From positions 1-64,000 of the forward strand of contig CANGJB010000001.1 in NCBI GenBank assembly GCA_947453945.1: DNA of 64,000 nucleotides, in the 5' to 3' direction. Under the pieces are notes generated by a model that did no database searches, had not been told where the DNA came from, and was given only the letters and a program-made list of their open reading frames with translations. Each line of letters begins with the position of its first letter. Position 1 is the first letter of the stretch. The position numbers were made by a program, and so were the translations under genes. Shown piece after piece: positions 58,520-64,000 of this stretch. Origin of the DNA: Sphingomonadaceae bacterium. Its GTDB lineage: Bacteria > Pseudomonadota > Alphaproteobacteria > Sphingomonadales > Sphingomonadaceae.

Positions 58520-59163
58520 GCCAGCGTATCCTGCACGTGATCGGCTCCCCGCGCGGTGAACGCTCCCGTTCGGGCATGGTGGCGCGGCGGCTGATCGATG
58601 GGCTGGTCGAAGCGAACCCCGGCAGCCTGACCGAGACGCTCGATCCCCATAGCGCGAACTTGCCGGCGCTGACTGGCCCGGTGATCGAGGGGCGCTATGC
58701 GCTGATCGAGGGGCGCGAAGTGGCGGATGAAGTGCGCGAGGCCTGGAGCCGGATCGGCGAGGCGGTGGCGCATTTCCTCTCGTTCGACACCGTGGTGTTC
58801 AGCGTGCCGATGTGGAACTTCGGCATTCCCTGGCAGCTCAAGCAGTACATCGACACGATCACGCAGCCGGGCATGGCTTTTCGCGTTTCGGAAGCCGGCG
58901 TGGAAGGGCTGGGCGCTGGCAAGCGGGCGATTCTTGTCGCCTCGGGCGCGCTCGATATCCGGCCCGGCGCTCCCGGCGCAGAACTCGATCATCAGGTGCG
59001 CTTCATGCAGGCGTGGCTCGGGTTCATCGGCATTTCCGATGTGCATGTCGTCCACTTGCGCCCGACTTATGGCCCACCCGAAGCGGTCGAGGCGGCGATG
59101 GCTGAGGCCTATGCGTCGGCTGATGCGCTCGTCGATGACCTGTCCCGCGCCCCGCGCGTGTAG
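58516..59163 (+). CDS. flavodoxin-fold NAD(P)H quinone/azo reductase (AzoR-like)
   Basis: 215 residues from GTG 58516. Flavodoxin_2 fold: 'ILHVIGSPRGERSRSGMVA' binds FMN phosphate; 'VFSVPMWNFGIPWQLKQYID' is the AzoR signature region. It reduces quinones with NAD(P)H. In this operon it could keep a quinone intermediate reduced, or pass electrons to an oxygenase, which would be unusual. The 3' end overlaps the convergent hydratase gene by 55 bases. Confidence 0.85.
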   Translation: MSQRILHVIGSPRGERSRSGMVARRLIDGLVEANPGSLTETLDPHSANLPALTGPVIEGRYALIEGREVADEVREAWSRIGEAVAHFLSFDTVVFSVPMWNFGIPWQLKQYIDTITQPGMAFRVSEAGVEGLGAGKRAILVASGALDIRPGAPGAELDHQVRFMQAWLGFIGISDVHVVHLRPTYGPPEAVEAAMAEAYASADALVDDLSRAPRV

Positions 59164-59618
59164 ACGAGGTTGGTGCTCTCGAAGGTCACGCATTCGGTGC
59201 CGTCTTCAAGGCTGACCACATAGCGCGTGATCGCGGTGCCGCGCTGCTTGCCGCTGCGCGAGGGCTCAAGGCTCAGGATTTCGCTGGAGACGCGCAGGTT
59301 ATCGCCGGCGCGCACGGCGCGTTTCAGGCGCAGCCGGTCCCAGCCCACGCCGCAGACGAAATCGATATCGCCGTTGATGGCGTGATCCATCTGCCGCCAG
59401 ATCGCCAGCACATGGATACCGCTCGCCACCACCTCGCCGAACACCGAAGCGCGCGCGGCCTCCGGATCAGTGTGAAACCACTGCGGATCATGCGCGCGGG
59501 CGAACTCGACGATTTCCGCCTCGGTCACGGTGCGCAGGGGCGAGACGCGCGTCTCGCCCACGACCAGATCCTCAAACGTCCGCCACGGCGTGCCGAGCGG
59601 CGAAAGCGCAGGTGTCAT
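59109..59618 (-). CDS. MaoC-like dehydratase/hydratase
   Basis: 169-residue hot-dog fold. 'PWRTFEDLVVGETRVSP', 'ARAHDPQWFHTDPEAA' (Asp and His of the hydratase site) and 'GEVVASGIHVLAIWRQM'. The second half keeps 'VGWDRLRLKRAVRAGDNLRV'. It hydrates an enoyl-CoA. ATG 59618 overlaps the stop of the third Rieske gene (ATGA). Its last 55 bases run into the convergent AzoR-like gene. Confidence 0.83.
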   Translation of the reverse strand: MTPALSPLGTPWRTFEDLVVGETRVSPLRTVTEAEIVEFARAHDPQWFHTDPEAARASVFGEVVASGIHVLAIWRQMDHAINGDIDFVCGVGWDRLRLKRAVRAGDNLRVSSEILSLEPSRSGKQRGTAITRYVVSLEDGTECVTFESTNLVYTRGARDRSSTSASADA

Positions 59619-60844
59619 TCGTGCACGATGAACGGCGCCAGCACCGGCTTCACGCGCAGCTCCTCGGGCACGTTGTCCACACCGATGCGGCGGTCGAGCT
59701 CTTCGTGCCAATTGTAGATGCGCCGCTCCTGATAGTTGAGCGACATGCCCTTGAAGCCAGGACCTTCAACCGATTCCTGGATCTGCGGGGCGAACTGCAG
59801 GTCCTCATAAAGGATGCGCTCCCAGTTCTTGATGCGCATCTCCCACAGCGGGTGGGGATTGGCGGCATCATGCTCAGGCGCGAGCCAGGTGGAGACGACG
59901 CGGGTGCGCTTGGGCCCCATCGGCCAGAACTGCAGCAGCGGAATGCCTGTTGGCGCGGGCGGCATGATGAAGTTGGGGTAGATCGAATAGCTGACGTTGT
60001 TATTCGCCACGAACTCCGAAATCGTCGGGATCTCGGGCATCCCCTTGGTGCCGGGATCGATCCAGCCTTCACGGCGGTTAGGCGTAGCCATGCGGCTGTG
60101 GCCATTCGGCCAGAGCGTGACGATCATCGCGCGGTGATCGAGGAAGCGGTCGACGGTGTTCTCGTGGATCGACTTGAGGTGATAGACTTCAAGGAACGCA
60201 TCGAGCAGCACTTTGACATTGCACTCGGTCTCGTAGCTGCGGCTGTCGACAAGGCGCAGGGTTTCAAGCTGGAGCTGCTCAAGCTCACCCGCCATCGGGC
60301 CGATATGCTCCATCAGCGGCTGCGCATCGGGATCGGCGTTGAGGAAGATCATGCTGCCGAGCAATTCGCAGCGAACTTGGCTTAGGGAATGGCAGGAAAA
60401 ATCGAAGCCTTCCGCAAAGTCGCGCCGGTCGCGCACGGCAGTCAGCCTACCTTCCAGCGTGTAGGACCAGCCGTGATACCCGCACACGAAGCCGCGCGAG
60501 GTGCCGCTCTCCTCCTTTACGAGAGGTGCGCCGCGGTGCTGGCACGTGTTGTAGTATGCGCGGATGTCGCCAGCGAGCGTGCGGGTGACGATGACGGGAG
60601 ATCCGGTGTTGCGGCACAGAAACCAAGAGCCAGGCTCGGGCAGTTGGTCGACATGACCGGCATAGAGCCAGGATTTCTGCCACATCCCCTGCTCCTCCAG
60701 TTCGAGGAACGCGGGATCGACATAGCGGCCGCCCGGGATCGAGGGGAGCGCAGGGAAACCGGCTGGCGGACCACTCCGCTCGCGTTCCCACGTCATGCGT
60801 GCCAAATCGTGGGTGCCGGCATCGGCGGTCATGGTTTCGGACAT
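59615..60844 (-). CDS. Rieske non-heme iron oxygenase, alpha subunit (third)
   Basis: 409 residues. Rieske ligands 'CQHRG' (C101, H103) and 'CGYHGW' (C121, H124). Iron site 'AFLEVYHLKSIHE' (H222, H227). The CGYHGW form is typical of ring-hydroxylating dioxygenase-like alpha subunits. ATG 60844 has gggagag just upstream; the frame to 60892 would include operator copy B. No beta subunit gene. Forms a two-gene operon with the MaoC-like hydratase. Confidence 0.9.
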   Translation of the reverse strand: MSETMTADAGTHDLARMTWERERSGPPAGFPALPSIPGGRYVDPAFLELEEQGMWQKSWLYAGHVDQLPEPGSWFLCRNTGSPVIVTRTLAGDIRAYYNTCQHRGAPLVKEESGTSRGFVCGYHGWSYTLEGRLTAVRDRRDFAEGFDFSCHSLSQVRCELLGSMIFLNADPDAQPLMEHIGPMAGELEQLQLETLRLVDSRSYETECNVKVLLDAFLEVYHLKSIHENTVDRFLDHRAMIVTLWPNGHSRMATPNRREGWIDPGTKGMPEIPTISEFVANNNVSYSIYPNFIMPPAPTGIPLLQFWPMGPKRTRVVSTWLAPEHDAANPHPLWEMRIKNWERILYEDLQFAPQIQESVEGPGFKGMSLNYQERRIYNWHEELDRRIGVDNVPEELRVKPVLAPFIVHE

Positions 60845-60888
60845 CGGACGCTCTCCCGGAACAGCCTGGTTCCGTGGACAGTTTAAAA

Positions 60889-60906
60889 ACATTCATGTAT
60901 GCTTGT
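60889..60906 (+). promoter_or_regulatory. island operator copy B
   Basis: ACATTCATGTATGCTTGT, the best dyad of the six (ACAnnCATnnATGnnTGT). Between the divergent third Rieske gene (45 bases) and the VOC gene (93 bases). Confidence 0.68.
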
Positions 60907-60998
60907 AAAGTAATGCTTTCAGGGCTTAACTAGGCAAATTTTTCATATATAAAACAAAATCTTGTTTGGATATAACAAGCGATGCGGGAGTGATGCGA

Positions 60999-61463
60999 AT
61001 GGAGATTTTGGCAGGTATCTTTCACCATGGCGTGATCGTTGACGATCTGGAAGCCGCAATGGCCCACTTCAGCACGACGATGGACTGCACCTGGACCCCG
61101 GTGCGGACTTTCGATCCGATGCCGGTGTGGAACGCGGCGGGCGAGCAGCTCGAAGCGAAGCTGCGTGTCGTCTATTCGCATCAAGGCCCGCTCAGGATGG
61201 AACTGATCGAAAGCGTGCCCGGATCGGCATACGATGCGATGCGCGCGCTCGGCCGCTCACACCTTGGCGTCTGGGTGGATTCGGTGGCCGACAGTGCGGC
61301 GGCGATGCTGGCGGACGGCTGGGAGCTCGTTCTGGGCGGCGCCCCGGCGGATCAGGGCCATGGCGCCATCGCCTATCTTTCGCGCCCCGGCAGCCCGGTC
61401 ATCGAACTGGTCGACTGCGCGATCACGCCGGTGATGGAAGCATGGTGGGCAGCAACAGAATGA
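60999..61463 (+). CDS. VOC (glyoxalase/bleomycin-resistance) family protein
   Basis: 154 residues. Metal-ligand His in 'GIFHHGVIVDDLEAAMAHF', 'MELIESVPGSAYD' and a second module 'HLGVWVDSVADSAAAMLADG' ending 'SPVIELVD' (Glu ligand). Could be an epimerase (methylmalonyl-CoA-epimerase-like) or a ring-cleaving enzyme. ATG 60999 has GGGAG 8 bases upstream; ATG 60993 and TTG 60966 are upstream alternatives. Its stop overlaps the ferredoxin start (ATGA). Confidence 0.8.
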   Translation: MEILAGIFHHGVIVDDLEAAMAHFSTTMDCTWTPVRTFDPMPVWNAAGEQLEAKLRVVYSHQGPLRMELIESVPGSAYDAMRALGRSHLGVWVDSVADSAAAMLADGWELVLGGAPADQGHGAIAYLSRPGSPVIELVDCAITPVMEAWWAATE

Positions 61464-61813
61464 GCGCGACATGGCATGACGTGCTGCCCGAGGCCGAGTT
61501 TCCGGCCGAGGGCAAGCTGGCCGCAAGGTTGGCAGGCTGGCACGTTCTGGTGCTGCGCGCCGACGATGGCAGCTTCCGCGCACTCAATGATCGCTGCACG
61601 CATCAGGCAGCGCTGCTGTCCGACGGCCGCGTGCGGCGCGGCGCGGTGATGTGTCCGCTCCACGGTGCGCGGTTTGATGTGCTGACCGGCAAGTGCCTTG
61701 GCGCGGCCTATCCCGATCTCAGGACCTTTGCGGTGCGGGTGGAAGCGGGCCAGATCGCAGTGGAAGTGCCCGATGCGCCGCCGGGGCCGGGGGAACTGCC
61801 GGTTGCGATGTAG
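61460..61813 (+). CDS. Rieske-type [2Fe-2S] ferredoxin
   Basis: 117 residues. 'NDRCTHQAAL' (C46, H48) and 'MCPLHGARFDVLTGKCL' (C65, H68) bind the cluster. It resembles the ferredoxin partners of three-component ring-hydroxylating oxygenases. It is the only electron carrier in the island and may serve all three Rieske alpha subunits. No ferredoxin reductase is seen within the window. Confidence 0.9.
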   Translation: MSATWHDVLPEAEFPAEGKLAARLAGWHVLVLRADDGSFRALNDRCTHQAALLSDGRVRRGAVMCPLHGARFDVLTGKCLGAAYPDLRTFAVRVEAGQIAVEVPDAPPGPGELPVAM

Positions 61814-62051
61814 GGATGGGATCACCGGCCGGCCCGGCTACAAGCGTGAAGCGCCCCTGCTGCAGTGCTACCTCTCCTTTGCTTGAATAGATGCGGCTGT
61901 CGCCGACTATCAAAACCTTCGAGACATCTTCCGGATGCTAAGTCCAGACCCGCGCAAACCCGCAGGGTGGATTGTAAGGCCGCGTTAAATTTTGGAGTTT
62001 ATCGCTCAGATGGATGGTGGGCACCCAAAATCCTGTTGAGCCTGGCGTTAG

Positions 62052-62300
62052 GCCGCACTCGCTGCGGCCGGGGAAGCGGAGAGCGCGCTCATGGCGCTGA
62101 CCAACCGGGCTGCGCAGGCCGGTGCGCTCGACTTGGCGGCGAGCAAGTTCGCCATAGCCCAGAAACGCACGGAAGGAGCGTACAGGGCCGGTGCCGCCGG
62201 CCTGATCGATGCGCTCTCGGTCGAATGCCAGTCGCTCGACGCGCAAGACCAGTTGCTGGTTGCGCGCGCTGCAACGGCGCAGTCAGGTGCGCCGCAGCCC
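62052..62300 (+). pseudogene. remnant of an outer-membrane efflux (TolC/NodT family) gene
   Basis: The plus frame from 62052 reads 'GEAESALMALTNRAAQAGAL', then 'AASKFAIAQKRTEGAYRAGA', then 'AGLIDALSVECQSLDAQDQL'. This is the C-terminal coiled-coil pattern of NodT/TolC efflux channels ('YxAGxxxLxxVLxAxRxLLxAxxxLA'). A stop precedes it (62049) and the rest of the gene is missing. The 230 bases before it (61820-62050) and 90 after it hold nothing else I can support. Confidence 0.55.
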
Positions 62301-62429
62301 AAGTCGATTCCGCTCGAACGTTGCCGGGATGAGCATCAGACCCGTACCGCGCCGGGTGCCGGACTTCACTTGCATCTGGACCGCCGGAAAATGGTTCTAC
62401 GCCGCTCGTGTGAACACGCAGACCACAAG

Positions 62430-63182
62430 CTAGCCGCCCGCAGCCTGCCGGCAGCGGGAAATCAAGCTCTTGAAATCGGCCATCTGCGCAAGGTTGGGCG
62501 TACGCCCGGATGTGACCGCGAGAAAGAAGCTGTCGTACTTGGCTTCGAGGTCGGATAGCAGCACTGCCAGTGCCGGGGAGGCAGAAGCGGTTGCCGGGAC
62601 AGTGGCGCCTGACGCTGCGGCGCCCGGTGCTGTTGCCACCGAAAGCTGGCGTTCCAGCTCCTGCCGCCGCCGGATTTCCTGCTTCAGTTCATCCTCGAGA
62701 TCGGCCAAAGTCAAAGACCGCAATGTCACCCGTTCATCGAGCGCCGCATTGGCGCGCTTTAGCTGGCTGGCGTCCTTGCGCTTGGCCAGCTGGGTTTCGA
62801 TGCGCGCTCGCAGGACGTCAAAATCGATGGGCTTGGTCACATAGTCATCCGCGCCTGCTTCGAGCGCCTCAATCGTGGCCTCACCTTCAGCGCGGGCTGT
62901 CACCATGATCACCGGAACTTCGCGCGTCTCGTTCTTGCCGCGCAGTTCGTGGAGCACTTCGATGCCGTTCATTTGCGGCATCATGTAGTCGAGCAGAATG
63001 ATTTCCGGCATCGTACGCGCGACCAGCGCGAGCGCGGCCGGGCCGCTATCGACGCTGATCACGCTGTAGCCGAACTTTTCGAGGCGGCGGGCCAGCACGG
63101 CGCGGTTTGCTTCCATGTCATCAACAACGAGGATCGTTGTCACACTGGCGTCCGCCGGGTTGAAGGGGGGCAAAGCAGTCAT
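62430..63182 (-). CDS. response regulator with C-terminal coiled coil
   Basis: 250 residues. A complete receiver domain: acidic pair in 'LVVDDMEAN', phospho-Asp in 'IILLDYMMPQMNG', 'VTARAE' and the Lys in 'YVTKPI'. A long helix/coiled coil follows (about residues 130-185, 'LKRANAALDERVTLRSLTLA') with an Ala-rich link and a short C-terminal region. There is no DNA-binding or GGDEF domain, so it probably acts by protein contact. ATGA overlap with the truncated regulator upstream. Confidence 0.85.
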   Translation of the reverse strand: MTALPPFNPADASVTTILVVDDMEANRAVLARRLEKFGYSVISVDSGPAALALVARTMPEIILLDYMMPQMNGIEVLHELRGKNETREVPVIMVTARAEGEATIEALEAGADDYVTKPIDFDVLRARIETQLAKRKDASQLKRANAALDERVTLRSLTLADLEDELKQEIRRRQELERQLSVATAPGAAASGATVPATASASPALAVLLSDLEAKYDSFFLAVTSGRTPNLAQMADFKSLISRCRQAAGG

Positions 63183-63535
63183 GCGGCTTCTCCGCTGAGA
63201 GGCGCGCCACCGGCATGGGCGCGTGCAAGAGTATCGGCCAGCTTGCGCGGCGAGAGCCCGTTCTTGGGCAACAGCCGCACCACCTTGCCATCGAGCTGGC
63301 GGGTCTCATCCTCGTCCAGCACCTTGCCCGTGACCACAATGACGCGCGGGCGCACCGCTTCGGGCATCGCCGTGATGGAATCGACCAGCTGGAAACCGTC
63401 GATATCGGGCATCCTGAGGTCCGTGATGACATAGCCGAAATCGCTCTCATCGAGCGCGGCTGGACGAGCAATCATTCGAGGAAGTGCAGAGACGCCTAGC
63501 GTCTGCATTTGTGCTTGAAATGATCCGCACCCCAC
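63179..63535 (-). pseudogene. N-terminally truncated receiver domain
   Basis: 118 residues. The second half of a receiver is clear: 'YVITDLRMPDIDGFQLV' (phospho-Asp), 'VIVVTGKVL', 'LPKNGLSPRKLADTL'. The first half, including the acidic pair 'VDD' and about 45 residues, is absent and replaced by 'MGCGSFQAQMQTLGVSALPR'. The break falls near 63470-63535. It still overlaps the next regulator by four bases. Either a truncated relic or, less likely, an atypical receiver. Confidence 0.65.
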
Positions 63536-63784
63536 CCAACGTCCAAACTAGTATGTACTGAGGAAGCACGGGTCCCATCTCAGCAAAGCGGGGGGTGCCA
63601 CCCCGGTAGGGTCTGGCTGGTCAGGATTCTTGATGGGGGTGGGGGGTAGGCGAAGCGCGAGGTAGGTGGTGGGTGGCGACCCTCGGGCCTGCAAGCACCG
63701 CCCACAGGGCGGCTAAACCCGGTACCAGTTTTTCATACTTTTTTCATAAGAATAATCACCATCTTTCTTAAGTCATTGAAAAGA
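63536..63784. other. intergenic, no gene seen
   Basis: 249 bases between the truncated receiver gene and the tRNA. G-rich runs near 63590-63690 and a stretch of poly-T near 63727-63746 that may be part of a transcription stop for the tRNA side. No supported ORF or repeat. Confidence 0.5.
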
Positions 63785-63859
63785 TGGTGGGCGCGGCAGG
63801 GATTGAACCTGCGACCCCACCCGTGTGAAGGGTGTGCTCTACCACTGAGCTACGCGCCC
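63785..63859 (-). tRNA. tRNA-Val(CAC)
   Basis: Complement folds as a complete cloverleaf of 75 bases including an encoded CCA (63785-63787). Acceptor gggcgcg/cgcgccc, D-arm gctc/gagc, anticodon stem caccc/gggtg with loop ttCACac (anticodon CAC, reads GTG, valine), T-arm gcagg/cctgc with loop ttcaatc. The 3' end points towards the catabolic island. Confidence 0.95.
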
Positions 63860-63964
63860 GCTGGGCCTGCCAAAACAGAAAGGTTGGCCGCCAGACAGGC
63901 GCGGGCCTCTGCCATGGCGGCGCTTGATTGACAAGTGGGGGGATCAAGATATTTGGCTTGGCCC

Positions 63965-64000
63965 ATGACCGAAGAAGCATCAGCACCCGAATCCGCCGCT
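63965..64000 (+). CDS. start of an unidentified gene, truncated by the window end
   Basis: ATG 63965 opens a frame reading 'MTEEASAPESAA' to the end of the window. No ribosome site of note and too little sequence to identify. Confidence 0.35.
   Translation, partial: MTEEASAPESAA

Noticed and set aside
62340..62433. Short plus frame ending 'WTAGKWFYAARVNTQTTS' as a gene
   Set aside because: No start or family match; lies in the decayed region before the response regulator.
63785..63859. tRNA-Val as a proven attachment site of the island
   Set aside because: No second copy of the tRNA 3' end was found by eye inside the window and no integrase gene is present; kept only as a suggestion in the border finding.

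Overview
The window is high-GC alphaproteobacterial DNA, most likely a sphingomonad (Novosphingobium/Sphingobium/Sphingopyxis type). This rests on gene content (exosortase-A-associated sugar genes, TonB-dependent receptor plus several Rieske oxygenases and P450s, sphingomonad-type lipoprotein carrier and PHA depolymerase) and on the many intergenic palindromes of the 'cgtcattcccgcgaaggcgggaatccag' kind. No taxonomic search was possible, so the assignment is inference.

Bases 1-36,500 are mostly core metabolism: the end of an NAD-dependent formate dehydrogenase operon (fdsA, fdsD, fdhD), a TonB-like protein, mannose activation (manC, manA), riboflavin (ribA), exonuclease III, lolA, rpmG, ppk2, phenylalanine hydroxylase, uppP, an M13 peptidase, an MsbA-like ABC exporter, a PHA depolymerase and a MaoC hydratase. 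Two genes of the exosortase-A polysaccharide system (ligase and glycosyltransferase) diverge from each other. They are followed by gltBD, rimO, an NlpD-like protein and serS. A 421-bp GIY-YIG gene unit bounded by perfect 31-bp inverted repeats sits at 12.74-13.16 kb. A DUF2892 gene at 36.35-36.53 kb has a perfect FNR-type box at the right distance for a class II promoter.

Bases 36,940-61,810 form a dense catabolic island of about 25 kb: two cytochromes P450, three Rieske oxygenase alpha subunits, one Rieske ferredoxin, a PQQ/cytochrome c dehydrogenase, small NTF2/ABM-fold enzymes, a TonB-dependent receptor, three SDRs, an acyl-CoA ligase, a CaiB/BaiF CoA-transferase, a MaoC hydratase, and a thiolase-like/DUF35 pair that has lost the thiolase cysteine and the zinc-ribbon cysteines. 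The logic is: uptake by the receptor; oxidation of a large hydrophobic cyclic substrate by P450, Rieske and PQQ enzymes; CoA activation; and side-chain shortening, possibly by an aldolase rather than a thiolase. A steroid, a terpenoid or an alkylated aromatic would fit; the sequence does not say which. Six 18-bp sites related to ACAnnCATGWnTGYTTKY lie in the intergenic regions in front of these operons, and a single TetR gene sits in the middle, so I propose one regulon.

Bases 61,814-64,000 look like a scarred edge: a remnant of an outer-membrane efflux gene, an intact response regulator coupled to a response regulator that has lost its N-terminal half, tRNA-Val(CAC), and the first codons of a further gene.
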